A DNA stretch of 64,000 nt from Bryobacterales bacterium (GCA_019261985.1 JAFAQY010000080.1:44005-108004); one strand, 5' to 3'. Counted from the stretch's first letter, positions 16,531 through 26,037 are shown. Made by a program: numbers and translations. The notes: generated by a model from the letters alone, not told the origin.

Positions 16531-17730
16531 ATGATGGCCATGTGGCGGCTGCTGCTGACCGGAATCTTGACCTTCGGCCTGCATGCACAGCCCGAGGCCG
16601 ATTCCGTGCTTGCGCAAATCAAAAACCACATGGTGGAAACGCTGGCGCGCCAGCCGAATTACACCTGCCTTGAAACCGTCGAGCGCTCGCGGCGCGACGG
16701 CTCGACGCGCAAGTTCCGCCTGCAAGACACGCTGCGAATTGAAGTCGCGCTGGTGGACGGCAAAGAGATGTTCGCATGGCCGGGGTCGAAGCAGTTTGAA
16801 GACCGCGATTTTCGCGAACTGATCCCCACCGGAACCTTCGGCACAGGCGATTTTGCGCTGCATGCGCGATCCGTTTTTGGAGGCAACTCGCCTGTTTACC
16901 AGCCCCAGGGCGAACAGAAACTGGACGGCCGTCCGGCGGTGCAATACGATTTCCGGGTTGCGCGCCAGAGGAGCGGGTATCAAATTCGGACCCGGGACGC
17001 TGAGGCGGTGATCGGCTACCACGGGTCGTTCTACGTCGATCCTCAATCCTTCGATCTGATGCGGCTGGAAGTTGTTGGCGACGATCTTCCTTCGCAGCTT
17101 AAATTGAAGGCGATCTGGGATCGAATGGATTATGCACATCTGCGAATCGGCGATGGAGATTTTTTGCTGCCGGATTCGAGCGAAATCGTCGTCATCGATC
17201 TGAACGGCGAGGAAAGCCGCAACCGGGTGCGGTTCAGCGCTTGCCATCAGTACGCAGGCCGGTCGACTTTAAGTTTTGAGGATCCGGATCCGGCTGCCGG
17301 AACGCCGGCTCCCGTTTCGAAAGCCGAGCTCGAGCTGCCCGCGAACCTGGATTTGATGTTGAGTCTGGTAGACGAAATCGACACCGATAAAGCCGCGATC
17401 GGAGATCCCGTACGGGCGCAGCTCACCGGCGATTTGAAATGGAAAGGGCATCTCCTCGCGCCCAAGGGCGCCACCGCGTCTGGCCGCATCTCGCGCGTGG
17501 AGCGTCATCCGAACTTCACTTTACTCGGGGTCATTTTTTCGGAACTCGAGTCGGCCACCTTCCATGCCCGGCTGGATTTGTCCTTCGACCGGGTGGCGGG
17601 CGTCGATACGTTAAAGCCGGGACGCGATTGGCTTATGAACACTCCGCCTCTCGACCACGAGGGGCTTGTGCCGCTGAAGGCCGGGCGAGTACGTGTGCTG
17701 CGTGGCACTCTAATGGTTTGGAGAACCTGA
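16531..17730 (+). CDS. Secreted protein of unknown function
   Basis: This 399-residue protein has a short signal peptide (LLLTGILTFGLHAQ). The N-terminal half (NYTCLETVERSRR, then a block on a carried-over reducing or binding step) and the C-terminal half (DKAAIGDPVRAQLTGDL, LLAPKGATASGRI) resemble acidobacterial secreted proteins with no assigned function. The C-terminal block looks like the beta-sandwich seen in TrbI/VirB10-like or conserved 'prokaryotic membrane lipoprotein' folds, but this is weak. The GH88 gene starts 2 bases after its stop. Confidence 0.75.
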   Translation: MMAMWRLLLTGILTFGLHAQPEADSVLAQIKNHMVETLARQPNYTCLETVERSRRDGSTRKFRLQDTLRIEVALVDGKEMFAWPGSKQFEDRDFRELIPTGTFGTGDFALHARSVFGGNSPVYQPQGEQKLDGRPAVQYDFRVARQRSGYQIRTRDAEAVIGYHGSFYVDPQSFDLMRLEVVGDDLPSQLKLKAIWDRMDYAHLRIGDGDFLLPDSSEIVVIDLNGEESRNRVRFSACHQYAGRSTLSFEDPDPAAGTPAPVSKAELELPANLDLMLSLVDEIDTDKAAIGDPVRAQLTGDLKWKGHLLAPKGATASGRISRVERHPNFTLLGVIFSELESATFHARLDLSFDRVAGVDTLKPGRDWLMNTPPLDHEGLVPLKAGRVRVLRGTLMVWRT

Positions 17731-17731
17731 A

Positions 17732-18865
17732 GTGATTCATCTGTTATCCGATAACGGGGCAAGCGGCCACGCGGACCTTTTCGCGCAGGCTTTTCAGTTC
17801 GCGCAAAAGCAGGTGCGCAAGTTGATCGACAAGCACCCGGGCCTTTATCCCTTGTACACGCAGAATGGAGTTTGGGATCACGCGGGGCCTGCATGGACGC
17901 ACTGGTGCGACGGTTTTCTTCCCGGCCTGATGTGGATTTTCCACAAGCACGCCGACAAGGAGTCCGCCGAAGGCAGGTTCTGGCTCGATAACGCGGTCAA
18001 GTACACCAAGCCGTTGGAGGCGCGAAAGAGCGATCCCGAGCTGCACGACCTCGGTTTCCTATTCTTTTCCACGTATTACCGCTGGTACCGGATCACGCAT
18101 GATGCAGCGCTGCGCGAGGTTCTGATCGAAGCGGGCCGCACGCTGTCGCACCGGTTCCAAGAGCAGGGGCAGTATTTACGTTCGTTCGTGGGAGAGAATT
18201 CGCTATTCATCGACATCATGATGAACGTGGGAATCATCTTCTACGCAGCGCGCGAAACGGGAGACCGGAGGCTGCGGGACGTGGCGATGCGGCATTCACT
18301 GACAACACGCCGAGTACTGGTACGCGGTGATGGTTCTACCGCCCACGAAGGCATCTTCGATACGGAGACCGGTGAGTTTCTGCGCCAAGCGACGTATCAG
18401 GGTTACCGCGGGGATTCCTGCTGGTCGCGCGGGCTGGCTTGGGCGTTATACGGTTTCACTTCCGCGTACGAATACAGCCACGATTCGCGGTTTCTGGAAA
18501 CGGCGCAGGCGTGCGCCGATTTCTACATCTCGCATTCGCCGGCGGATGGAATTCCGCCGTGGGATTTCAATGCTCCTCCGGAAAACCGCACTCTGTGCGA
18601 TTCTTCGGCCGCCGCGATCTGCGCCGCGGGGCTGCTGCGGCTGCGCCATCTCACACCCGATTCGATGCGGGGCCACTTGTACTGGTCGGCCGCGGTGAAG
18701 ATTTTGCGGTCGCTTTGCGAAAAGCAGCTCGCCGCGGCTGACCCTAAATGGGAAGGCATTTTAAAAGGCGGCGTGTATCACGTTCACAAGGGCCTGGGAG
18801 TAGACGAAAGTGTGATGTGGGGCGAGTACTTCTTCTGCGAAGCGCTGGAACGAGTACTTTGGTAA
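17732..18865 (+). CDS. Glycoside hydrolase family 88/105-like unsaturated uronyl hydrolase
   Basis: This 377-residue (alpha/alpha)6 barrel enzyme removes unsaturated uronic acids left by polysaccharide lyases. Family marks include HDLGFLFF and FIDIMMN, holding the two catalytic Asp residues, plus the WSRGLAWALYGF block and the CDSSAAAI motif. There is no signal peptide, so it is probably cytoplasmic. The start is GTG at 17732, coupled to the secreted protein upstream. No lyase gene is in the window. Confidence 0.9.
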   Translation: MIHLLSDNGASGHADLFAQAFQFAQKQVRKLIDKHPGLYPLYTQNGVWDHAGPAWTHWCDGFLPGLMWIFHKHADKESAEGRFWLDNAVKYTKPLEARKSDPELHDLGFLFFSTYYRWYRITHDAALREVLIEAGRTLSHRFQEQGQYLRSFVGENSLFIDIMMNVGIIFYAARETGDRRLRDVAMRHSLTTRRVLVRGDGSTAHEGIFDTETGEFLRQATYQGYRGDSCWSRGLAWALYGFTSAYEYSHDSRFLETAQACADFYISHSPADGIPPWDFNAPPENRTLCDSSAAAICAAGLLRLRHLTPDSMRGHLYWSAAVKILRSLCEKQLAAADPKWEGILKGGVYHVHKGLGVDESVMWGEYFFCEALERVLW

Positions 18866-18916
18866 CTGGCGCGCGGCCATGCCTATCCGTTAGAATCGAT
18901 TTTGCGGAGGGCGTTT

Positions 18917-19807
18917 ATGGCCAAGCGTATTGGCCTTGTGTTCTTTTCCATTCTGATTGCATCTGCGCTTCGGGCAGATACCATTTACGTTTCCGACGCC
19001 GGATCGGCAACAATTTATCAATACACATCACAAGGCAGCCGGACGACGTTCGCGACTGGCTTGAGTCTTCCGCTGGGACTTGCGGTGGACAGCAACGGCA
19101 ATGTTTTCGAGGCCGACGGCGGGACCGGTACTATCAACGAATTTAGCGCGCTGGCAATCCAGAGCACGTTCGCAACAGGCTTGAATGAACCTTACGGGCT
19201 GGCATTCGGCCCGAGCGGGCTATTATACGAGGCCGATGATACGGGCGGCGGCGTTTTCGATTTCACTCCGGCAGGCGTGGAGAAGCGGTTCGCGAACGAG
19301 TTGCCGTTTCCGACTGGAATTGCCGTGGACGCCTCCGGCAACGTTTATATATCGGCGCTCGGCGCTCCCACTACGTCTGGCAGCGGTCTCATTTACAAAT
19401 ATGCATCCGTCGGCGGACGCACTGTATTTGCCTCGGGATTGGACCTGCCCGGCGGCATGGCCTTCAACACTAGCGGCGATTTGTTTGAAGCGGATTTCGG
19501 CAGTGGCAGCATTTACGAATTCACTCCCGGCGGCATTCGCAGCACCTTTGCGACTGGGCTCACTTCACCCGTAGACGTTGCCTTCGACAGCCTCGGGAAC
19601 CTTTACGTGACAGATTCTAATAGCGGTAATATATACGAGTTTGACAAAAGCGGCCAGCGAAGTCTGTTCGCAACCGAGACGCGACCCACGTTTCTCACCA
19701 TTGCTCAAACACCAGTGAGCACAGCGGTTCCTGAGCCACGCTACCTGGCGCCGCTCGCAATCTGTGCGGGAATATTTATCGTGATGAGGCGCCGCAAACA
19801 CGCCTAA
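18917..19807 (+). CDS. NHL/SMP-30-like propeller with PEP-CTERM anchor
   Basis: A signal peptide (IGLVFFSILIASALRA) leads to repeated blocks of about 45 residues (NGNVFEADGG, SGLLYEADDT, SGNVYISALG, SGDLFEADFG, LGNLYVTDSN) forming a beta-propeller. The C-terminus has VPEPRYLAPLAI, a hydrophobic helix and RRRKHA, which is a PEP-CTERM sorting signal for exosortase. ATG at 18917 follows GGAGGG; an in-frame ATG at 18902 is not preferred. The partner exosortase is not in this window. Confidence 0.88.
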   Translation: MAKRIGLVFFSILIASALRADTIYVSDAGSATIYQYTSQGSRTTFATGLSLPLGLAVDSNGNVFEADGGTGTINEFSALAIQSTFATGLNEPYGLAFGPSGLLYEADDTGGGVFDFTPAGVEKRFANELPFPTGIAVDASGNVYISALGAPTTSGSGLIYKYASVGGRTVFASGLDLPGGMAFNTSGDLFEADFGSGSIYEFTPGGIRSTFATGLTSPVDVAFDSLGNLYVTDSNSGNIYEFDKSGQRSLFATETRPTFLTIAQTPVSTAVPEPRYLAPLAICAGIFIVMRRRKHA

Positions 19808-19930
19808 GTTGTAGGTTTTAAAGTGTTAAAGAAGTTTGATCGGTTTCGCCGCCTTACTCCCTCTAAACAATGGGAAGTAGCCATGCGCGCCGTTTGGGGG
19901 TTTTCCTTTTGACACGCATATTGGTACTAT

Positions 19931-19959
19931 TTGACAGGCTACCTTGCTACAGGTATGCG
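19931..19959 (+). promoter_or_regulatory. Sigma-70-like promoter for the second PEP-CTERM gene
   Basis: TTGACA (19931-19936) and TATGCG (19954-19959) are separated by 17 bases and lie 27 bases before the proposed ATG. Confidence 0.5.
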
Positions 19960-19985
19960 AGTTTGCTTGTGGATGTGTCTCGTCA

Positions 19986-20825
19986 ATGTTAAGAGGTTGG
20001 CCATTCGGAATACTTGCCGTTTGTATGCTAGCTTCCCCGGAAGCTTTCGGCGCGGTAGTTGCGTGTCCGACAAGTTCTCCGGGAGCGCCCATTCGCAGCG
20101 TAAATTCGGCAGGCAATGGCTGCGCCGAGATCGACAAGAGTTTCACCAATATATCCATTACAAATATGTCGGGTGCGGGCGCGCCGGATGCGACCGGTAT
20201 ATACATGTTCGCGACCGGTACGCCCCCAATAGGTAATACCATCAGCCCCGTGGGCGTGACGTTCGATACGCCGGGACCGGGCGCGACATGGAACGTGACC
20301 GGCGGCGCGTCAATCGCTGAAACCATAAACTACCAAGTGAATGCCAATACAGGCGGCAGTTATCCGACCCCGGCTACACCGGGCTTGGTCTGGGCAATAA
20401 ACCAGATCGCGCTTACTCCGTCCGTAAATATCCAGAATTTTTTTGGCGGCACGAACGATAATGCCACAATCACCTTGGCGTTTTGCCTGAACGCGACTAG
20501 CTGCACCGGCACAGCCAGCGGCACCATTGTCGCGACCTACTCGGGAACGAACACCGCGGTGTATTCCTGCTCTTATTCGGGCTGCGTTTCAGGGACTAGC
20601 AATACAGTCAATTTGACGGGATCAGTCACACAGATCGCTATTGCCGAGTCATTGACGATTAATAGCTCGCCGGTATCGCCGCTGAATTCGGTCACGATCA
20701 ACAGTATCCAAAACCAGTTTGGCGAGGTTGCGGCTCTCGGCCCCGTGCCGGAACCGGCGACATTCGTTCTGATCGGCGCGGGGCTTCTTGGCATCGCGTT
20801 GCGAAAGCTTCGCGCGCCAGGCTGA
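19986..20825 (+). CDS. PEP-CTERM-sorted secreted protein, unknown fold
   Basis: This protein of about 279 residues has a signal peptide (GILAVCMLASPEAFGA), a Thr/Ser/Asn-rich central region with paired cysteines (CLNATSCTG, CSYSGC), and a C-terminal VPEPATFVLIGAGLLGIALRKLR. That end is a textbook PEP-CTERM motif, helix and basic tail. Residues after the signal include a repeated NxT pattern. The ATG at 19986 is preferred over one at 19944, because the longer form adds a Cys-rich prefix before the signal helix. Function unknown. Confidence 0.85.
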   Translation: MLRGWPFGILAVCMLASPEAFGAVVACPTSSPGAPIRSVNSAGNGCAEIDKSFTNISITNMSGAGAPDATGIYMFATGTPPIGNTISPVGVTFDTPGPGATWNVTGGASIAETINYQVNANTGGSYPTPATPGLVWAINQIALTPSVNIQNFFGGTNDNATITLAFCLNATSCTGTASGTIVATYSGTNTAVYSCSYSGCVSGTSNTVNLTGSVTQIAIAESLTINSSPVSPLNSVTINSIQNQFGEVAALGPVPEPATFVLIGAGLLGIALRKLRAPG

Positions 20826-20947
20826 TCCGGCAGCCATTTACGCCTTTGCCATCGTGGTTGCATCGATTAAACAGCCGCTACTATACTGAAGAGTCTGCCG
20901 TTACCGACAGGGCATCCGCGCAGAAACACGTTCTTGAGGAGAGTTCT

Positions 20948-23281
20948 ATGAAGATCATCCAGTCAAAGGGAAGAGCCGCCCTGCTGTGCGCAGCTGCTGC
21001 CGGCTTAATCGCCCTATTCGTCGCGTTCCCGACTAACGCGCAGCAGAATGCTAAACAGGCCAAGACCAAGCAGGCGGCGAAATCCCGTTACGTGAGCCCT
21101 CCCGGTTACATCACCGGCGTGGTTCAGGGTGAAAAAGGCCCGGAAGCCGGCGTTTGGGTGATCGCCGAGGAAAAAGACACCCAAACTCCAATGATCAAGA
21201 TCGTCGCGACCGACGATCAGGGGCGCTTTGCGCTGCCGGAACTCCCGGCTGTGAATTACAAGGTTTGGGTTCGCGGCTATGGAATTGTCGACTCCACGCC
21301 GATCGAAATGAAGCCTTCGCCGAATTCGGTGACATTGAAGGTCGCCTCGGCGAAAACGCCTCAGGAAGCAGCGAAGGTTTATCCGGGCGACTACTGGCTC
21401 TCCATGCTGGCGCCGCCCCCGAAGAATATGTTCCCGGGCACCGGCCCGGATGGCAATGGCATCGGCACCCGGATGCTCACACAGGACAACTGGATCAACA
21501 CGCTTAAATCCGGTTGCAACTTCTGCCACCAGCTCGGAAACGCCTTGACGCGCGATACCAAGCACGTCTTCGCCGCGAAACCCGAACTGAAGAACGACAC
21601 CGAAGCTTGGGAATGGCGCTTGGGGGTCGGCGTTCGCGGAACGAACATGTACAGCTTGCTGGGTCAAATGGGCAAAGATCCCACCCTTAAGGCACTCTCC
21701 GAGTGGACCGAAAGCATCGAGAAGGGCGCCGTGCCGCAGGCGCCGCCGCGGCCTTCCGGAATCGAGCGCAACATTGTGGCGACGCTATGGGACGTGGGCG
21801 ATGACCACTCCTTCATGCACGATCAAATTTCCACCGACAAGAATCACCCCACCGTCAACGGCGGCGGTCCGAATTATGCCGTTAACGCGGGCCACGGGCA
21901 GCTGGTGGTTTTGGACCAGGCCGACAACAGCACCTATGCCATCGACATTCCCACTCGCGAATCCAGGGACAAAGTGCCGTCGCGGTTCCCCTCTCCGAAC
22001 CGCCCGTCCATGTTCTGGGGCAACGAGCACCTGTGGTCTAATCCGCCCTACGATCCCGCCGATCCGCACAATCCGATGATCGACAGCAAGGGCCGCGTCT
22101 GGATGACATCGAAGATTCGCAGCAACCGCGACCCATCCTGGTGCAACGATGCCAGCCAGAATAAGTACGCCGACTGGTATCCGCTTCAGAACAGCGCGCG
22201 CCAGGCTTCTTTCTGGGATCCACAAACCAAGCAATTCCAGCTCATCGATACGTGCTATTCCACCCATCACCTCCAGTTCGACAACGATCCGGATGAGACG
22301 GTCTATTTCAATGAATTGAGCGGGCCCATCTTCGGCTGGGTCGACAGCAAGGTTTACGACGCGAAGCTGGCCGAAACGCATGACGAGAAGCAGGCCGAGC
22401 AAGCGGCGGTAGGCTGGTGCGGACAGGTGGTCGACACCAACGGCGACGGCAAGATTACCAGGCCCTGGAACGTGATTGGGCGCGGCGCGGACCTCGCGCT
22501 GCTCTATTCCACGGACACGGGCGGCGCTCCGGCCGCCGGCCGCGGACGTGGAGCAGGGAAGAATGGCCAAGCGGCCTTCGATCCCAAGCTCGACACCATG
22601 ATCAACTTCGCTCTATATTCGGTTATCCCGAGCCCGGTCGACGATTCCGTCTGGGGCGTTGCCGAGGATTTCCCCGGATACCTGATCCGCCTGCAGCGAG
22701 GCAACAATCCGCCCGAGTCGTGCAAGGCGCAGATCTTCAAGGTTCCGGAACCGGGCTATGACCCGCGCGGCATCGACATCGACACGAATGGCGTCGTATG
22801 GACCGCTCTCGCGGCCACCAGCCACCTGGCCAGCTTCGATTATCGTAAGTGCAAGGATCTGACCGGGCCGCAAAAGGTCGACGGCAGCGAGTGCAAAGAG
22901 GGCTGGACGCTGTACCAGACCACGGGTCCTCGCCTGAAGGGCACGGACGTTCCCGCTGAATTCCATTACTACAACTGGGTGGATCAGCAGGGCATCATCG
23001 GACTAGGCAAGAACATACCATTCGCCACCGGATCGAATTCCGATTCGCTGATCGCTCTCGATCCGGCGACGAAGAAGTGGACCTACTTCCGTGTCCCCTA
23101 TCCGCTGGGCTTCTATGCGCGCGGAATGGATGGCCGCATTGACGATCCCAACGCCGGATGGAAAGGGCGCGCGCTGTATTCGAACTACGGCACCCACTTC
23201 GTCTGGCACATTGAAGGCGGAAAGGGCACCAAGGGCAAGATCGTGAAGTTCCAGATCAGGCCCGATCCGCTCGCGCGATAA
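20948..23281 (+). CDS. Secreted carboxypeptidase-regulatory-domain/heme-site/propeller protein
   Basis: This 777-residue protein has a signal peptide to about residue 34 and a carboxypeptidase-regulatory-like beta-sandwich near 46-125 (PGYITGVVQGEKGPEAGVWV). A single CNFCH heme site at 190-194 sits in a cytochrome-like segment. A long beta-propeller-like part follows, with a calcium-loop DTNGDGKI near 497 and repeated lactonase/streptogramin-lyase-like blocks (DSKGRVWMTSK, DTNGVVWTAL). ATG at 20948 follows GAGGAGAG. Substrate is unknown; the combination suggests a periplasmic redox enzyme acting on a small organic molecule, which is inference. Confidence 0.85.
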   Translation: MKIIQSKGRAALLCAAAAGLIALFVAFPTNAQQNAKQAKTKQAAKSRYVSPPGYITGVVQGEKGPEAGVWVIAEEKDTQTPMIKIVATDDQGRFALPELPAVNYKVWVRGYGIVDSTPIEMKPSPNSVTLKVASAKTPQEAAKVYPGDYWLSMLAPPPKNMFPGTGPDGNGIGTRMLTQDNWINTLKSGCNFCHQLGNALTRDTKHVFAAKPELKNDTEAWEWRLGVGVRGTNMYSLLGQMGKDPTLKALSEWTESIEKGAVPQAPPRPSGIERNIVATLWDVGDDHSFMHDQISTDKNHPTVNGGGPNYAVNAGHGQLVVLDQADNSTYAIDIPTRESRDKVPSRFPSPNRPSMFWGNEHLWSNPPYDPADPHNPMIDSKGRVWMTSKIRSNRDPSWCNDASQNKYADWYPLQNSARQASFWDPQTKQFQLIDTCYSTHHLQFDNDPDETVYFNELSGPIFGWVDSKVYDAKLAETHDEKQAEQAAVGWCGQVVDTNGDGKITRPWNVIGRGADLALLYSTDTGGAPAAGRGRGAGKNGQAAFDPKLDTMINFALYSVIPSPVDDSVWGVAEDFPGYLIRLQRGNNPPESCKAQIFKVPEPGYDPRGIDIDTNGVVWTALAATSHLASFDYRKCKDLTGPQKVDGSECKEGWTLYQTTGPRLKGTDVPAEFHYYNWVDQQGIIGLGKNIPFATGSNSDSLIALDPATKKWTYFRVPYPLGFYARGMDGRIDDPNAGWKGRALYSNYGTHFVWHIEGGKGTKGKIVKFQIRPDPLAR

Positions 23282-23300
23282 TTCGAGTCTCGCTATAAAG

Positions 23301-23334
23301 AGGGCGGGGCAGCCGAGGTTGGCTGCCCGCCCTT
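23301..23334. terminator. Bidirectional hairpin between convergent genes
   Basis: AGGGCGGGGCAGCC pairs with GGCTGCCCGCCCTT with one bulged G and a six-base loop, between the stops of convergent genes. On the minus strand it is followed by CTTTATA; the plus side has no T run, so it is clearest for minus transcription. Confidence 0.6.
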
Positions 23335-23368
23335 CGTGTCGTTGGGCCGCTGAAGCATCAGGACGAGC

Positions 23369-23803
23369 CTACTTCGATTCGGGCGGCTTCGCCTGCTCGG
23401 TGGGCACAGCATCTTTGGGCGGCTCGCCCGGTCCGGAGGAGCCGAGGAACAATTTGCGGCCATCCGTAAGCGTCACGTTCCGGCCATTCGCGCGAAGCAG
23501 ATTATGGTCGCGAGCCTGATAGCCGTCGACAACCACTTCTGTTCCAACCGGCAGCGAGTCTCGCGTCAGACCGCGGCGGAGCAGCGAATTAGGGCTTCCG
23601 CCCTCCACCATCCACTCCTCTTTGGAGCCGTCCGGTTTCGTGACCTCGACATGAATCCAGGCATGGGGATTCACCCATTCGACCTTCGTGACTTTGCCCT
23701 TCAACAGCACCGGGCGATTCGGATCGAACTCGCCCCCGAAGGCATGATGAGCCCACGCCGGAAGCACCGCCACGGCGGCCAATGCCAAGAGTCTCGTGCG
23801 CAT
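23369..23803 (-). CDS. DUF6152-family secreted protein
   Basis: This 144-residue protein has a signal peptide ending in AWAHHAFGG, then the DUF6152 pattern: EFDPNRPVLLKGKVTKVEWVNPHAWI with the conserved NPH and a Trp, and ending in a Pro-rich tail. The family is widespread in acidobacteria and proteobacteria, often with metal- or redox-linked genes, and has no assigned role. ATG at 23803 follows AGGAGG. It is the last gene of a three-gene minus-strand operon. A paralogue is at 53352. Confidence 0.88.
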   Translation of the reverse strand: MRTRLLALAAVAVLPAWAHHAFGGEFDPNRPVLLKGKVTKVEWVNPHAWIHVEVTKPDGSKEEWMVEGGSPNSLLRRGLTRDSLPVGTEVVVDGYQARDHNLLRANGRNVTLTDGRKLFLGSSGPGEPPKDAVPTEQAKPPESK

Positions 23804-23813
23804 AAATGCCTCC

Positions 23814-24887
23814 TTACTTACTTGCTCCCGGCCTTGCACCCGGCGCTTTCGCGGCCTCTTCCGCTTCCCTCAATCGCGCGCCGCGCAAAATATCTCCCAA
23901 CGCGTAATTGGCCTCGTGACAGGCGTATTCAAAAATGCGCTCTTGGGTAGTCGGCCAGGCGAATTCCCCAGTCCATGCTTTCGCCCACGTGTCCGGATCT
24001 TCGATCGTGAATCGGTACAGCAGCGTATTCGCATCGACGCGAGTGAACCGCTCGATCACGTGCAAATTCTCCGTCGATCCGCGGAATCGGGTTTTGTCGT
24101 TGAAATTGGTCGTGTCTACGACGAGCGTGTCGCCTTCCCAATGCCCCACCGAATCGCCCATCCACTGTCGAATCGCCTTCGGAAGATGCTGCGCATTCAT
24201 TCGCACCGTTCGCGCATCGTGCACCATCTCCGTCAGGATCATTACGGAGTCGCGCGTTTGAACGATTTTATGGAGATTGTTATAGAAATAATCCGGCAGC
24301 GCGGGAGGACCGGACGTCGAGCCGAATCCCAGCAAGCACCGCTCGCCAAGCGGACGGCGCTCGGGATCGTCGTAGGATCCGGGCGGCTCCAAGCCGGGGT
24401 CGTTCGATTCCCGCGCATCGGAAGTAGGCTGTGCGCGCATCGATGCAAGCCGCTTTAGGGCCGCTGGCGTGTACGGAGGAACTTTGCCGTCGGGCGGATC
24501 GATGATAATCGAGCTTCGTTTTTGCCCGTCCACGACGGTGAACGTAGACCCGGGGTCGAGCCAGCCGGTGTTATACCCACCCACGCCTCCGGCCGGACCG
24601 GTAGAACCGTCTCCACCTTTGGGCGGCGCGGATCGCTCACCTTTAATCGCGCGGTCTCCCACGGCTCGGAACGCCGCGGCAGCGGCTTCGAGTTTAGCCG
24701 CTTCTTCCTTCGTGTAAAAGGCCTTCGCTCCGGCTGCGCGCTCCAACGGAGTCAGCGTCGCCAAGTCATAGGTTCCCTGGAGATCCGGGTGGCCATCGGG
24801 TGACCGCGGCGGGGTGTAAGGCTTCGGCGCCTGCCCGGCAATTGGAAGCGCAACGAAAACTGCAACTACGAAACTTGCGATCTTCAC
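23814..24887 (-). CDS. Secreted protein with WEGDTLVVDTTNF motif, unknown function
   Basis: This 357-residue protein has a signal peptide (SFVVAVFVALPIAGQ), the opening PDGHPDLQGTYDLATL, and the family block HWEGDTLVVDTTNFND near the centre. GTG at 24887 follows GGGAGG. It is related to the next upstream gene over the WEG(D/E)TLVVD core and RYT/RFT region, so the two are paralogues of an acidobacterial secreted family often found with DUF6152 proteins. No enzymatic motif is evident. Confidence 0.8.
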   Translation of the reverse strand: MKIASFVVAVFVALPIAGQAPKPYTPPRSPDGHPDLQGTYDLATLTPLERAAGAKAFYTKEEAAKLEAAAAAFRAVGDRAIKGERSAPPKGGDGSTGPAGGVGGYNTGWLDPGSTFTVVDGQKRSSIIIDPPDGKVPPYTPAALKRLASMRAQPTSDARESNDPGLEPPGSYDDPERRPLGERCLLGFGSTSGPPALPDYFYNNLHKIVQTRDSVMILTEMVHDARTVRMNAQHLPKAIRQWMGDSVGHWEGDTLVVDTTNFNDKTRFRGSTENLHVIERFTRVDANTLLYRFTIEDPDTWAKAWTGEFAWPTTQERIFEYACHEANYALGDILRGARLREAEEAAKAPGARPGASK

Positions 24888-24903
24888 GCTCGGCCTCCCT
24901 TCG

Positions 24904-25740
24904 CTACTTGCCCAACGGCTTTTTCCTCCATTCACCATAAAGCAATTCTTCGACGAATTCCACACACTTGAAATCCAGCAGCTGCGCGTTTTTCTCCTGA
25001 CGCCGGTAGAGCGGCATGCTGATCTTCCAGGACTTTGTGAACGTCTTCGGATCTTCGATTGTCGCTTCGTAAGAGATTACGTCGGGGCTGGTGCGCGTGT
25101 ACCGCTCCACCACGTGTAACGCCTCGCTATGAAAGTTGCCCGCGCGATCGAACCAGGTTTGGTCGTTCATGCCTGTCACATCCACAACCAGAGTCTCGCC
25201 CTCCCACCGCCCCACGGATTGTCCCATCCAGGAATCGACCGGAGCGGGGCCCGGGTCCTTCAAATAAATGTCCCGCACCGCGCCGGCATATTCGTAGGTA
25301 ATGAAAATATTCGTCGCGTTTTGAAAGATGCGAAACGGGTACGGCATGTATGTCGCGCGAGGCACGCCGGGCAGATAGCATTTGATCTCGGGGTCCGAGG
25401 TGAGCCAGTTTTCCCGGTTCTTTTTTCTCTGGGCGAGAGCTTCGGGCTTGTACGGGATAATACCGTCGCCATCCACCACGCCGAGGCCTGGCGGCACGGA
25501 GCCCACCGCGCCAAGAGCAAGCACGGGAGCGGCCGGAACGGGACCGTACGGTCCGTCTCTCAAAGCTAGGGCGGGTTTCGCGTTGTGCGCTTCCAGATCG
25601 TAATTGGCTTCGTTCAGAACTTGCCAGACCCCGTTAAAATCGGGGTGGCCGCCGGCGGCGCGCGGGGCGCGATACGCCGTTTGCGCGGCGAGCGGCACCA
25701 TAATCATTGCCGCGGCCGTAATTCGTATCCCCATGCCCAA
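24904..25740 (-). CDS. Secreted protein, paralogue of the downstream gene
   Basis: This 278-residue protein has a signal peptide (GIRITAAAMIMVPLAAQ), then GGHPDFNGVWQVLNEANYDLEAH and RWEGETLVVDVTGMNDQTW. The WEGETLVVD core and the following VVERYTRT-SPDVISYEATIEDP region parallel the downstream protein. It begins the three-gene operon 25740-23369, with 16 and 10 bases between the genes. Function unknown. Confidence 0.82.
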   Translation of the reverse strand: MGMGIRITAAAMIMVPLAAQTAYRAPRAAGGHPDFNGVWQVLNEANYDLEAHNAKPALALRDGPYGPVPAAPVLALGAVGSVPPGLGVVDGDGIIPYKPEALAQRKKNRENWLTSDPEIKCYLPGVPRATYMPYPFRIFQNATNIFITYEYAGAVRDIYLKDPGPAPVDSWMGQSVGRWEGETLVVDVTGMNDQTWFDRAGNFHSEALHVVERYTRTSPDVISYEATIEDPKTFTKSWKISMPLYRRQEKNAQLLDFKCVEFVEELLYGEWRKKPLGK

Positions 25741-25875
25741 ATTATTAGATCACAGAGCCGGCTCGATTGGCCGCGCGAAGGCGTACACACACGCGCCGGC
25801 CAGACACGACCCGCGAACAAATCCTGTGCTTTCCGTTGCACCCGCGATTTCGGCGTTCCGGGTGGTTTCAGGGTG

Positions 25876-25982
25876 TGCGACATGGAAGTGTGGACAACCT
25901 AATAACCGATACCGAGCCGCGGCCGCAAGGGAGCGGATGATTCCGTTGCGCTAAAGCTCTTCCGCGACATACTCTACCCGTG
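25876..25982. repeat. Dispersed repeat copy A
   Basis: About 105 bases from GTGCGACATGGAAG to TTCCGCGACATA recur, with scattered substitutions, at 62000-62106. The shared core includes AAGGGAGCGGATGATTCC. This sits alone in the 297-base gap between the secreted-protein operon and the acyltransferase, which otherwise shows nothing recognisable. Confidence 0.8.
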
Positions 25983-26037
25983 GTTTCGGCCGCCGAGGTC
26001 AAGCGCAACTGTAGCGCGCTACTATTATGGGCGGCAG

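Noticed and set aside
23301..23334. Riboswitch
   Set aside because: It is a simple hairpin between convergent stop codons, so a terminator is the plain reading.
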